A DNA stretch of 64,000 nt, from the NCBI RefSeq assembly GCF_028743495.1, contig NZ_CP117968.1; one strand, written 5' to 3'. A program made the position numbers and the translations under genes. The notes under the pieces were generated by a model. It searched no databases, was not told the origin of the DNA, and worked only from the letters and a program-made list of their open reading frames with translations. This document shows positions 18,600-27,573 of this stretch, piece by piece. The stretch's first letter is position 1; every line of letters starts with the position of its first letter. The DNA comes from Allobacillus halotolerans. Its GTDB lineage: Bacteria; Bacillota; Bacilli; Bacillales; Alkalibacillaceae.

Positions 18600-18627
18600 A
18601 TTATACAATGAATGAGCATTCAGTCAA
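18600..18627 (-). promoter_or_regulatory. fadF promoter with FadR-like operator
   Basis: Minus strand: -35 TTGACT (18622-18627), 16-bp spacer, -10 TATAAT (18600-18605). The spacer and -35 hold the palindrome TGAATGAGCATTCAGTCA (18609-18626, plus strand), close to the Bacillus FadR consensus TGAATGA-N4-TCATTCA. A repressor bound here would block polymerase. Confidence 0.78.
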
Positions 18628-18743
18628 TCGATTTATTTATTTTCAGACAATTGTTTGGGGGGAGATTTTATTTTGTAGTTATATGGGGGTGGCGTATTTA
18701 GGGGAACTTTTTTGGGGATTGAAGGGATCTAGAAAGTTCACGG

Positions 18744-19110
18744 AAGTGTTCACTTCTCGAACACAGAAGGACACATGAATCCATTTGTTCCGTGCTTGAG
18801 AGCGATTCTCGAACACGGAAGGACGCAAAATTTCATTCGTTCCGTGCTTGAGAGCGCCTCTCGAACACGGAAGACAACACTTTGCCTATCCTTCCCGGCT
18901 CGAGAGCGCTTCTCGAACACGGAAGGACGCATAAATTCATTTGTTCCGTGCTTGAGAGTGCTTCTCGAACACGGAAGGACGCACTTTTCCTTTCCTTCCC
19001 GGCTTGAGAACGCTTCTCGAACACGGAAGGACGCATAAATTCATTTGTTCCGTGCTTGAGAGTGCTCCTCAAACACGGAAGGATGCATAAATCCTTTTGT
19101 TCCGTGCTTG
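18744..19110. repeat. Array F: seven 52-bp hairpin-forming units
   Basis: The motif CTCGAACACGGAA starts at 18756, 18808, 18860, 18912, 18964, 19016 and 19068, exactly 52 bases apart. Each unit holds two facing arms, TTCCGTGCTTGAGA and TCTCGAACACGGAA, which pair with two G-U wobbles around a 5-nt centre. The linker alternates between a CATAAATTCATTTG type and a CCTTTCCTTCC type. It lies between the divergent fadF and the gene at 19420. Confidence 0.92.
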
Positions 19111-19127
19111 AGAGCATACAATTCGTA

Positions 19128-19200
19128 CCATCTTCGCTTCTCACAATTAAACAACTCAGTGCTAGTTCACTTTAAAATCTACATTAAGTTTTAACAGAGT
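19128..19200. mobile_element. MITE-like element, one end only
   Basis: The segment from CTTCGCTTCTCACAATT through CAACTCAGTG to TTTTAACAGAG matches the right end of the elements at 27574-27892 and 38958-39169. The left half is missing; array F lies where it should be. Confidence 0.65.
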
Positions 19201-19419
19201 TTTGAAACAAAATTTTATTTTTTAAAAAGGTTTTTTGGATTGTTAATAGAAGTTGAAAAATAAGTCAGAATATATCGAAATCTAAAAACCCAGACTAGCT
19301 TTCTGTCTTTGATCTATCATTTTGTCGAATGCCATCTAATGGTTAATAGTTTTTCTCCTAATTTCATAGGTTTTTAGTGTTACCAAGTAATGCAGTCATC
19401 ACCGAAGGGAGGTGGAATC
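19201..19419. other. Leader region of the 19420 gene
   Basis: AT-rich, no gene seen. It should hold the promoter of the 19420-20898 genes, but I see no clear -35/-10 pair. Confidence 0.3.
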
Positions 19420-19638
19420 ATGGCATCCAGATCAAAATTCAAAGATCCTGGTTTAATCTTAATGATTTTCTTGGTTCTTTATGCCCTCATGGTCTTTGTT
19501 TGGTGGCCTGCAGAGGTGTATGTATATGGAATCTCCTTAGTAGGCTGGCTGATGTTTGCTGGGCTATTTTTCTGGTTTTTATTAGCAATTGTTTATGTGA
19601 TTTGGATTGAAAAGATTGAAGATCGCAACGATTCCTAG
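19420..19638 (+). CDS. Small two-helix membrane protein preceding a sodium symporter
   Basis: 72 residues with two hydrophobic segments (about 12-30 and 40-62) and a short charged end. Small proteins of this kind (like YhdT before PanF in enteric bacteria) often precede sodium/solute symporters and may form part of the transporter; no catalytic role is known. I start at MASRSKFKDPG, with GGGAGG 7 nt upstream. The stop is 22 bp before the symporter start, so they are co-transcribed. The symporter itself is broken, so this partner may now be without function. Confidence 0.7.
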   Translation: MASRSKFKDPGLILMIFLVLYALMVFVWWPAEVYVYGISLVGWLMFAGLFFWFLLAIVYVIWIEKIEDRNDS

Positions 19639-19660
19639 ATGGTAGTGAGGAGGGTAAATT

Positions 19661-20898
19661 ATGCAAGTCACTGAATCTATTATCATGTTTATTTATCTAG
19701 TTGTATTGACTGTCATCGGGATTTATTTCTATCGTCGAGCCAGACAGTCCGAAAGTGATTATTTTACAGCCGGACAAAGCATCAACACATTTGTTGGCGC
19801 ATTTGCTATTTTTGCGGCAGTTGCCAGTTCGAGTTCGCTACTTGGTGCAGTCGGCTCAGGTGTTGCCTTAGGTGTTCCTTATTTCTTTACCTACGCTTTT
19901 GGTGTCATTGCTATTATGCCATTTGCGATGTTTTTGATTTCCGGGCAAATTCGTCGCTCTGGTGTGAAAACGGTTCCAGAGTTCTTTAACCAGCGATTTG
20001 GAAGTTCTGTTCAAATTGTGGCTGCCGTCATCGTTTGTGTCGGCATGACATTTTATATGGTTCCTCAATTAACTGCTTCAGGGATCATTGGATCATATGT
20101 TTTAGGCATTGATTATACAACCGCGGTGATTGTACTCGGGTTGGGTTTTACGTTGTATGCGGCGCTCGGTGGCATGTGGGCGATAACGTACACGGACTTG
20201 ATTCAAGGCATCATTATGATTGTTGGAATTGTCATATTGGCCTTAGCAATTTTAATGGATCATAACGGGATTGGTGCTTTGATCAGTGATGCATTAAGTA
20301 CTGACCCGGCGTTTGGTGATATAACTCAGCCATGGATGTCTTACTTCGGTTTATTCATTGCCTTTTTATGGTTTGGGATCATTTCGCCATCCGTCGTTAT
20401 GCGTAATTTTGCTTCCAAAAGTCCAAGAATTGCCCGGCGCACTTCAATGTGGGCATGTTTAATTTATTTAACGTTATTTGTCTCAGGTTTCATCGTTACT
20501 TCAGCAGGTGCTAGCCTCGGCATTATAGATACCTTGGAAAATACGGATATGATTTTCGTATCGGTGATTGACCATTATTTACCGGCCATACTAGGTGGAA
20601 TTATGTTGGCTGGGTCGGCGGCTTCCTGCTTTCCGCTTTTGGGTTTCCGCTCGTCCTTGGTATTTGGTGGAGTCGGGCGAATACACAAGGAGCGTTGGCT
20701 GGTATGCTAAGTGGGGCCATAACGTTTGTCATACTCATCACATCTGGTGTATTGCCGACAAATGCCGAGCCAATCATCGCTGCTCCGATTTCATTGATTT
20801 TTATAATTGTCGTTAGCTTAATGACTGCACCGCCACCGAAAGAGAAACAGGATTTGGTTGAGTTTTATCATACACATTTAGAAGATACGAACGGATGA
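19661..20898 (+). pseudogene. Sodium/solute symporter (SSS family), internally deleted and frameshifted
   Basis: The frame from 19661 reads as a normal SSS transporter through PAILGGIMLAGSAAS (about residue 322), then becomes non-homologous and ends at 20710. A second frame (codon phase of 20641) carries the family's later segment, GFPLVLGIWWSRANTQGALAG, and runs to the stop at 20898 (VEFYHTHLEDTNG). Between the two blocks SSS proteins normally have the STADS region and two more helices, about 80-110 residues, which are absent. The break lies near 20615-20640. A deletion with loss of frame explains this; a sequencing indel alone does not. Confidence 0.82.
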
Positions 20899-20914
20899 GG
20901 AAAAGGTGATTGAT

Positions 20915-21502
20915 GTGTTGACGAAAACAAAAATGACCGTGAAACAAATTGGTGAACGACAGGTAGTTACAGAAGACAACCTTCATCAGTTTATTTATAA
21001 AAATATTGGATTGAAAAATAAACTAAAAACAAAGGTAAACAAAGAATATGTGAAACAACAATTGGCCGATTATGATTTAATTTATCATCCGATGTGGTTA
21101 GCGAAAACAATTGTAATCGCTGAACGGCCACCATTTCCTCCAAAAAAATTGCCCAATATCATTTTTGTCGATGCGGTGTCCGGCTACCGAGGTGTTTTTC
21201 AAAGCGTTCCTCACGTACAAGAGATTGAGATCAGTCAGGAAAACATGGTAAAAAACAAAATTAGTCTAGAAGAATGTGAAAATAAATACGTTAAAGATGT
21301 TCAAATTCAGCAAATTAATCGCTCATATATTTTGAAAAAACCAAAGCATGAAATCGCCGACCTATTTTTAGCCTACCTACCGATTTGGAGAGTCACGATG
21401 AATACTGGCCCGATTGACGAGACATTTTTTATTAATGCAAACACTGGAGAAAATGAGAGCTATATGAGTGAACGGTGGGAAAATGGAAAAGATTTAATCT
21501 AA
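20915..21502 (+). CDS. Protein of unknown function, about 195 residues
   Basis: I do not recognise the family. The product is basic in its first half (KTKMTVK, KNKLKTKVNKEYVK) and mostly soluble by look. Notable strings are YHPMWLAKT near residue 58, PPFPPKKLPNIIFVDAVSGYRG near 75-96, and a C-terminal FINANTGENESYMSERW. AAAGGTGA is 5 nt before the chosen GTG; another GTG lies three codons upstream. It follows the broken symporter by 16 bp and ends at a strong terminator, so it was probably the last gene of that operon. It appears intact. Confidence 0.6.
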   Translation: MLTKTKMTVKQIGERQVVTEDNLHQFIYKNIGLKNKLKTKVNKEYVKQQLADYDLIYHPMWLAKTIVIAERPPFPPKKLPNIIFVDAVSGYRGVFQSVPHVQEIEISQENMVKNKISLEECENKYVKDVQIQQINRSYILKKPKHEIADLFLAYLPIWRVTMNTGPIDETFFINANTGENESYMSERWENGKDLI

Positions 21503-21526
21503 GAGCACAAGTCACCGTTCTAATTC

Positions 21527-21563
21527 CACCCCTTACTCAAAGTTTAAGTGAGGGGTGTTTTTT
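21527..21563 (+). terminator. Terminator after the 20915 gene
   Basis: An 11-bp stem (21527-21537 with 21547-21557, one G-U pair), a 9-nt loop, then six T. Confidence 0.85.
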
Positions 21564-21632
21564 ATGTTGATTATTCATTTTCGGTTCCATTCTGGCAGAG
21601 AGAGTTTCTGTGTTCAGCATTTTTGGGGAATT

Positions 21633-21905
21633 CTTCAGGGTTAATTCACTCCGCTTCAGGGTTATTTTCGCTTCCTTCAGCGTTAATTCGCTTGGCTTCA
21701 GGGTTAATTCGCTCGGCTTCAGCGTTTTTTAAGCACCCTTCAGTGTTAATTCGCTTGGCTTCAGGGTTAATTCACTCCGCTTCAGCATTATTTCAGCTTC
21801 CTTCAGCATTAATCTGCTCCACTTCAACGTCATTTTCGCTTCCTTCAGCATTAATTCCCTCAGCTTCAGGGTTAATCCGCTCCGCTTCAGTGTTAATCGA
21901 CCCAG
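21633..21905 (+). repeat. Array C: 13 units of 21 bp, same family as array B
   Basis: CTTCAG or a close variant starts every 21 bases from 21633 to 21885 without a slip. The core CTTCAGGGTTAATTCG matches array B 16 kb away, with a different consensus for the last bases (CTTGG, CTCCG). It lies between two convergent genes and is closed on each side by a terminator. Confidence 0.93.
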
Positions 21906-21922
21906 CGCTTTACCGCGCACAT

Positions 21923-21950
21923 AAAAAAGGCACCGACCGAAGTCAGTGCC
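21923..21950 (-). terminator. argS terminator
   Basis: Stem GGCACCGAC with GTCAGTGCC (one mismatch) around CGAA, followed on the minus strand by six U. Confidence 0.8.
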
Positions 21951-21967
21951 AGTTTACGCTACTACTT

Positions 21968-23638
21968 TTACATTTGTTCTGGTGCGTGAACACCGATTAA
22001 GTTCAGTGCATCTTGAATGACGATACGAACGGCTTTAATGAGCGCGATTCGGGCGTGTGTCTGTTCTGCGTTCTCTAAGTCGATGACTTTTTCAGCGTTA
22101 TAAAAGCTGTGCAAGTCGCCGGCTAATTCAAAGACGTATTGTGGTATGCGGTGTGGCATTTTTTTGTTGGCCGCTTCTGCAATCACTTGCGGATAATCTC
22201 CTAACCGCTTCAATAAGTCGATTTCTTTTTCGGATGTCAGCAAGGAAACGTCCGCCTCTGCATTGACATCAACGCCTTTTTCTTCAGCTTGTTTCAGCAT
22301 GCTGCAGATTCGGGCGTGTGCGTATTGGACATAATAAACCGGGTTTTCGTTGGATTCACTTGTCGCTAAATCCATATCGAAATCAAGGTGTGAGTCATTG
22401 GAACGCATGATGAAGAAATAGCGTGTTGCATCCAAGCCCACTTCGTCGATCAGCTCTTGCATTGTTACGGCTTTTCCTGTCCGTTTGCTCATTTTCACTT
22501 TTTCACCATCTTGGTATAAGTGAACGATTTGAACGATTTTGATGTCTAAAATATCTTTTGGGTTCCCTAATGCTTGGATTGCCGCTTTCATTCGGTTGAC
22601 GTATCCGTGGTGGTCGGCACCCCAAACATTAATAAGTTCATCGAATCCGCGGTCAATTTTATTTTGGTGATACGCAATATCTGGTGTTAAATACGTATAA
22701 GTTCCATCTTGTTTAACCAGTACCCGGTCTTTGTCATCACCGAAATCGGTACTCTTAAACCAAGTGGCACCATCTTGTTCGTAAACGTAGCCATTTTCTC
22801 GCAACTGATCAACTACGGTTCCAATCACGCCTGTTTCATATAAAGATGTTTCGGAGAACCATGTATCGAATGGCACACGGTATTCTTCTAAGTCTTTTTT
22901 AATACGCTCAAGCAAGTGATCCAGTCCATGTTGACGGAAGGCTTCTAACCGCTCTTCCTCTGTCACGTCGACATAATGGTTGCCATGCTCTTTATATAAA
23001 TCATTCGCAAGTTCAATAATATCTTTTCCACGGTAACTATCTTCGGGCATTTCAACGTCATGTCCGACCGCTTGGAAATAGCGAGCTTCGATTGATTTGG
23101 CTAACAAATTGATTTGATTTCCCGCATCGTTGATATAATACTCGCGATCAACTTCGTAGCCTGCTTTCTCCATGACGTTTGCGAGCGCATCTCCGTAAGC
23201 CGCACCACGGGCATGACCCAAGTGGAGTGTTCCGGTCGGATTGGCAGATACAAATTCGATTTGAACTTTTTTCCCAGCGCCGTGATCGCTTTTTCCATAT
23301 TGGCTTTTCGCTTCATTAATTTCTGTAACAACTTTCGTCAAAAACGACTGATCCATAAAAAAGTTAATGAATCCCGGTCCGGCGATATCGATTTTTTTCA
23401 CGGATGCTTGGCCGGTGTCAATCTGTTCTACGATTTCTTCGGCAATTTGTTTCGGCGCTTTTTTGGCAATTCGAGCAAGCTGCATCGCCATATTCGTAGC
23501 ATAATCACCGTGTTCCTTTTCTTTCGGTGTTTCCAAGATAATTTCCGGCATCTCTTCTTTACTTGCTAGTTCCGCTTTTAAAATAGCTGCTTCGATTTCA
23601 TTTTTCAGTTGCTGTTCTACTTCAGCGACAATATTCAC
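21968..23638 (-). CDS. argS: Arginyl-tRNA synthetase
   Basis: 556 residues. It charges tRNA-Arg with arginine. The class I signatures are ANPTGTLHLGHARGAAYGD (HIGH motif as HLGH, about residue 139) and KMSKRTG (KMSKS, about 380). The N-terminal additional domain and the C-terminal anticodon-binding domain (with RIALIKAVRIVI) are present, so the gene is complete. It starts 4 bp after the end of ywiB, as in Bacillus, and the two are co-transcribed. Confidence 0.97.
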   Translation of the reverse strand: MNIVAEVEQQLKNEIEAAILKAELASKEEMPEIILETPKEKEHGDYATNMAMQLARIAKKAPKQIAEEIVEQIDTGQASVKKIDIAGPGFINFFMDQSFLTKVVTEINEAKSQYGKSDHGAGKKVQIEFVSANPTGTLHLGHARGAAYGDALANVMEKAGYEVDREYYINDAGNQINLLAKSIEARYFQAVGHDVEMPEDSYRGKDIIELANDLYKEHGNHYVDVTEEERLEAFRQHGLDHLLERIKKDLEEYRVPFDTWFSETSLYETGVIGTVVDQLRENGYVYEQDGATWFKSTDFGDDKDRVLVKQDGTYTYLTPDIAYHQNKIDRGFDELINVWGADHHGYVNRMKAAIQALGNPKDILDIKIVQIVHLYQDGEKVKMSKRTGKAVTMQELIDEVGLDATRYFFIMRSNDSHLDFDMDLATSESNENPVYYVQYAHARICSMLKQAEEKGVDVNAEADVSLLTSEKEIDLLKRLGDYPQVIAEAANKKMPHRIPQYVFELAGDLHSFYNAEKVIDLENAEQTHARIALIKAVRIVIQDALNLIGVHAPEQM

Positions 23639-23641
23639 GTG

Positions 23642-24073
23642 TTAATCCTCCTCTTGAAACTTCACCTGCAAGGTATGTCTGCGTGGTTCTTGATCGTTAA
23701 TCACAACATCATAATCGATGAAAACTCGACCAGAGCGTTTGTTCATTCCTTTATAAAATTCCATCCGATGCGTGGACGTCTCTAATCGAAAACTTCCATA
23801 TGGATGGGTATATAATGCTTCGGTTTTATTGCCGATTCGAAAGATTTGATGGAGTTTCAATGTGCCTTCTCTTTTCAAGACGATTTTTTCCTGTTGAATA
23901 ATCAAGGTCGTTTTCACCTTGCCGAAATCATCCATCTGTTCGTCATATTTTATCACATGCAAGTCATTTTTGTGGCTATAAATACCCTTTTCTTGCTTTT
24001 GGATCGTTTCTTCGCCATTTTCATCTATTATTTCCGTGTTGACCTCTATATCTACACGAATTGGATCTGCCAT
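23642..24073 (-). CDS. ywiB: YwiB/DUF1934 family beta-barrel protein
   Basis: 143 residues, beta-rich and without a signal peptide. The DUF1934/YwiB family is small, lipocalin-like and of unknown function, nearly always upstream of argS in Bacillus, which is the case here. I start at MADPIRVDIE, with GAGGGG 7 nt before; an ATG two codons earlier is too close to it. Confidence 0.85.
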   Translation of the reverse strand: MADPIRVDIEVNTEIIDENGEETIQKQEKGIYSHKNDLHVIKYDEQMDDFGKVKTTLIIQQEKIVLKREGTLKLHQIFRIGNKTEALYTHPYGSFRLETSTHRMEFYKGMNKRSGRVFIDYDVVINDQEPRRHTLQVKFQEED

Positions 24074-24242
24074 ATCCATTCCCCTCTCACTTTTCTCATG
24101 ATGTAATGTTCTATGTAACTTTTTTCTTCATTTTTATGTTATGGAGAACTAATGTTTTAAAACCAGAGATACCCTTCTGGAACATGCAAAACCTTTTTCA
24201 GTCTAACGCAAGTCGACCTCCCTATCAAAAAATTTATCTCCA

Positions 24243-24273
24243 TGTTTATATTCTTACCAATTTTTCCATACTA
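24243..24273 (+). promoter_or_regulatory. Candidate forespore (SigG/SigF-type) promoter for pbpG
   Basis: CATACTA (24267-24273) equals the SigG -10 consensus, with a -35-like TTTATA 16 bp upstream (24245-24250), about 48 nt before the pbpG start. B. subtilis pbpG is a forespore gene. The -35 match is weak. Confidence 0.4.
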
Positions 24274-24321
24274 ATAAAGATAATATCGGCCAAAATTTGC
24301 GTAACTTCAGGGGTTTTCGAC

Positions 24322-26259
24322 ATGTTTAAAAAACTATTCTTTCTAACTATGATCGTCAGTAGTTTTATGCTATCGGCGTTTGCCGTCATTTTATTGTTCA
24401 CCTATTTACTAGGTCCGCCGGATACGAATCTTCATCAACAAACCCAATTTTTCGACCGTGATGAGAATTTGCTCGAAACGCAGGCGCTCGTCAATCAACG
24501 GGAGTATATTGCCATTGAAGAGATCTCTCCGCACGTGAAAAATGCCTTCACCGCTGCGGAAGATCAGCATTTTTACGACCATTACGGATTCGATCTCAAA
24601 CGGATTGGCGGCGCTGTTTATCAAAATGTCATTCACCAAGATAAACGACAAGGTGCCAGTACAATTACCCAGCAATATGCCAAAAATCTTTATTTCACCA
24701 ATGAAAAAACATGGACGCGAAAATTCAAAGAAGCCTTGGCTGCTATGCGTTTGGAAATGTTTTTAACCAAAGATGAGATTCTTGAAGGCTATTTGAATAC
24801 CATTTATTTTGGCCACGGACAATACGGTGTTGAGGCTGCGAGCCAGTATTTCTTCGATAAAAGTGCACGCGATCTAGCGGTAGATGAAGCTGCTCTTTTA
24901 GCTGGCATTCCAAAAGGGCCTGCGATTTATTCACCGCTTAACGACTATGAACGCTCACACGAACGACAACAATGGATTTTGCGAAGAATGGCATCGCTCG
25001 ACTTCATCGATCAACAAACATATAACGCGGTAAAGAACCGAGATGTACCGATTGTGACAGCTGTCGCGAACGAATCGAACAGTGATTCGTTGTATTTTAT
25101 GGACACTGCCATGAAGCAAGCTGCTGAATTGCTCGATATTAGCCGTGAAGAGCTAAAACACGGTGGTTACAATGTTTATACCACGATGGACGTTGAAGCA
25201 CAAGAGCATTTGAGTGAAACGGTTAAAGAGAACCTTCCAGAAGGAGAGCTACAAGTAGGAACAGTAACCATCAATCATCAGTCCGGTGAGATTGTTGCCC
25301 TTCAAGGTGGAAGAGATTACAAAAAATCACCATTTAACCGTGTGACTCAAGCAAGCCGAATGACTGGTTCAACATTTAAACCAATTCTTTATTATGCTGC
25401 ACTATTGTACGGTTTCACACCGGCAATGACATTGGAAAGTGCGGAAACGACTTTTCAGCTGGAAAATGGCAAGACGTATAAACCTACCAACTACGGTGAC
25501 CTATACGCCAACGGACCGATTACGTTGGCACAAGCCTTAGCAATCTCCGATAATATTTATGCCGTGAAAACCAATCAATTTATAACGTCGGATAATTTAA
25601 TCGAAGCGGCTCGTACGTTTGGTATTGAAGACGATTTGCCAAGTGTTCCTTCTTTGGCGTTAGGTTCAGGTTCTACATCGGTGATGAATATGGCAGAAGC
25701 TTATGGCTTATTGGCAAACGGAGGGGCGTCGATCGATCCATACATCGTGAAAAAGATAACGAACGAAGATGGAGAAGTATTGTATGAGCATCCGTCACAA
25801 CCATCTGAACGAGTGCTCGACCGGGATTATGCTTTTGTACTCACCCACTTGTTGACTGGGATATTCGACGAACGGCTAAACAGCTATAGCCGGGTGACTG
25901 GTGCAACAATCGCACCGATGCTGACCCATCATTATGCTGGAAAATCCGGAACGACACCAAATGACAGCTGGATGATCGGCTACAGCCCACATTATACGAC
26001 AGCCGTTTGGACAGGGTACGATGACCATCAACAAATCGAAAAACGAGAGGACCTCGTTGCAGCGAAGCAAATTTGGGCTGAATATATGGAAAAGATTCAC
26101 GAAAATAAACCGGTTCAACCTTTTGAAGTTCCGGATGGCGTCACGGGCGCTTACATTGATCCGGATACAGGTTATCTGCAAGGCCCTGCTTGTGAAGACC
26201 GAACACGCCTGATGTATTTCATCAAAGGAACCGTTCCTAAAAATGTGTGTACGGAGTAA
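24322..26259 (+). CDS. pbpG: Class A penicillin-binding protein, PbpG-like
   Basis: 645 residues. It polymerises and cross-links peptidoglycan outside the membrane. A short cytoplasmic end and one membrane anchor (about residues 8-30) are followed by a glycosyltransferase family 51 domain with EDQHFYDHYG (catalytic Glu) and GASTITQQYAKNLYF, and a transpeptidase domain with TGSTFKP (SxxK Ser), SDN and GKSGTTPND (KSG). I start at MFKKLFFL, with AGGGG 8 nt upstream, because the longer frame reads through intergenic DNA. The setting ywhD-pbpG-ywiB-argS equals B. subtilis minus speE-speB, supporting PbpG (spore-cortex/germ-wall synthesis) over PBP1. Confidence 0.88.
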   Translation: MFKKLFFLTMIVSSFMLSAFAVILLFTYLLGPPDTNLHQQTQFFDRDENLLETQALVNQREYIAIEEISPHVKNAFTAAEDQHFYDHYGFDLKRIGGAVYQNVIHQDKRQGASTITQQYAKNLYFTNEKTWTRKFKEALAAMRLEMFLTKDEILEGYLNTIYFGHGQYGVEAASQYFFDKSARDLAVDEAALLAGIPKGPAIYSPLNDYERSHERQQWILRRMASLDFIDQQTYNAVKNRDVPIVTAVANESNSDSLYFMDTAMKQAAELLDISREELKHGGYNVYTTMDVEAQEHLSETVKENLPEGELQVGTVTINHQSGEIVALQGGRDYKKSPFNRVTQASRMTGSTFKPILYYAALLYGFTPAMTLESAETTFQLENGKTYKPTNYGDLYANGPITLAQALAISDNIYAVKTNQFITSDNLIEAARTFGIEDDLPSVPSLALGSGSTSVMNMAEAYGLLANGGASIDPYIVKKITNEDGEVLYEHPSQPSERVLDRDYAFVLTHLLTGIFDERLNSYSRVTGATIAPMLTHHYAGKSGTTPNDSWMIGYSPHYTTAVWTGYDDHQQIEKREDLVAAKQIWAEYMEKIHENKPVQPFEVPDGVTGAYIDPDTGYLQGPACEDRTRLMYFIKGTVPKNVCTE

Positions 26260-26384
26260 TTGAGGCGGTTATGGTCGTTTTAAGGCTCTTCATCACAAAA
26301 GTGCACCCGAGAAACACAATCACGTTTTTTCCAACCAAAACGGATGTCACAAAAACATATTCAATCTAAAAAAACCTAAAAAAA

Positions 26385-26426
26385 CGGGACTGATCACTCT
26401 CTCAGTGACCAATCCCGCTTTTTTGT
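26385..26426. terminator. Bidirectional terminator between pbpG and ywhD
   Basis: A 14-bp stem (26385-26398 with 26404-26417, two G-U pairs) with T runs on both strands, between convergent genes. Confidence 0.85.
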
Positions 26427-26523
26427 CCTAATAAACATGTAAAAGACCCATGTTTAATCCTATTGTAACGAGGATTTTACAAAAGTACAATCAGAAAAAA
26501 CATTGTTCACAATTCATTCAAAA

Positions 26524-27054
26524 TTAATCAAATGCAGCTTTCAATTCATCTTCCGCATTTTCCCAGTACTGTGGGTTGAATTCGATTAAAAAGTCTTTCA
26601 ATAATTTCTTTGAATGGTCATCCATTTGGTCGATGACAACTCTTCCTTTTAGCGACTTATCCATGCGATTGACGTGCTCAGCAAGAATTTTATATCCGCG
26701 GCGCGCCTCCCGGTCGACTTCCAAGAAACTGGCTGCGATTCCATAATAAAAAGGTCCCGCTTCACTTCGCTCAACCGTCGTCCAGACAATCCAATACGGT
26801 TTACCGTTTGGAACTTCTTCTTTATCTGTCACAAATCGGATGCGTTTTTCCACTTCACTTCGAGCGTGCATGGCACCCATGTCTACCCATACACGATCTT
26901 CATTCGGGTCGACAATCAACGGTGACATATTCTCTAAACTGATGGCGCCTCCACCAGAGAATCCCGGATGGCCGTCAATCGGGTCATCTTTCATGATGGT
27001 AAATTGGTTACTCTTTTTTCCTGTTGATTTTTTATTTTGATCAAATGATTTCAT
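26524..27054 (-). CDS. ywhD: YwhD family protein
   Basis: 176 residues, soluble. The YwhD family of Bacillaceae has no known biochemical role; the gene neighbours pbpG (ywhE) in B. subtilis as here. Recognisable strings are FTIMKDDPIDGHPGFSGGG, WVDMGAMHARS and WIVWTTVERSEAGPFYYGI. I start at MKSFDQNKK, 9 nt after GGAGG; an ATG two codons earlier is only 3 nt from it. Single-gene unit. Confidence 0.85.
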   Translation of the reverse strand: MKSFDQNKKSTGKKSNQFTIMKDDPIDGHPGFSGGGAISLENMSPLIVDPNEDRVWVDMGAMHARSEVEKRIRFVTDKEEVPNGKPYWIVWTTVERSEAGPFYYGIAASFLEVDREARRGYKILAEHVNRMDKSLKGRVVIDQMDDHSKKLLKDFLIEFNPQYWENAEDELKAAFD

Positions 27055-27143
27055 CACCATGGACCTCCTTGACTTCCTGTTCTATTGTAAGTAGTCAATT
27101 TCTATTGTGCCATATTTTCCAACTGTTACAAAACAGAACCGCT

Positions 27144-27551
27144 TTAGAATAAACCTGCGAAGAAGTTAAAGATGCTTTTGAAGAAGTTTCCGATCGCAGC
27201 GAAAAAACCGCCGTCGTCCGGCTCTTCAATCTCAAAGTTTTGTTCTAAATAGTCTAGAACTTGTTGATTGTAGTCTGAACCGGTCAGCTCATCGTTACTA
27301 AAGAAATCATGTAGTTCACTGGCAATCTGGTCGTCGATTTGATTCGTCCACTCGTTTCGGATATTTTCTTTTTCCGTAAAGGCTGCGTCCATTGTATATA
27401 AAACAAAATGCAAATCGATGAGTTCATATTCGTTTCCGACTTCACGAAAATGATTTTCGACATCTATGCGATAATCGTTTTCTTCCATTGCATAAGAAGC
27501 AAACGGGATCATCCATAGAATCAGTGTTATTATGAGTATCTTCTTCTTCAT
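27144..27551 (-). CDS. Secreted protein of unknown function
   Basis: 135 residues. A signal peptide is clear: KKK, a hydrophobic core of about 15 residues, and a likely cut after ASYA. The mature part is acidic, and the C-terminal 22 residues are strongly hydrophobic and Phe-rich (FFKSIFNFFAGLF). I do not recognise a family. GGGGATAAG precedes the ATG. It is upstream of ywhD by 89 bp on the same strand. The Phe-rich end could be an amphipathic membrane-binding helix. Confidence 0.65.
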   Translation of the reverse strand: MKKKILIITLILWMIPFASYAMEENDYRIDVENHFREVGNEYELIDLHFVLYTMDAAFTEKENIRNEWTNQIDDQIASELHDFFSNDELTGSDYNQQVLDYLEQNFEIEEPDDGGFFAAIGNFFKSIFNFFAGLF

Positions 27552-27573
27552 TTCTTATCCCCCTAAAATACTA

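Noticed and set aside
18744..19110. CRISPR array
   Set aside because: The 52-bp units repeat along their whole length with only small changes; there are no unique spacers and no cas genes nearby. The same holds for the array at 41940.
21548..22000. 150-residue plus-strand frame over array C
   Set aside because: It runs through a terminator, the array and the argS end; a repeat by-product.
24061..24321. 87-residue N-terminal extension of PbpG
   Set aside because: No ribosome site; the stretch includes a promoter-like sequence, and the family starts at the short cytoplasmic end before the membrane anchor.
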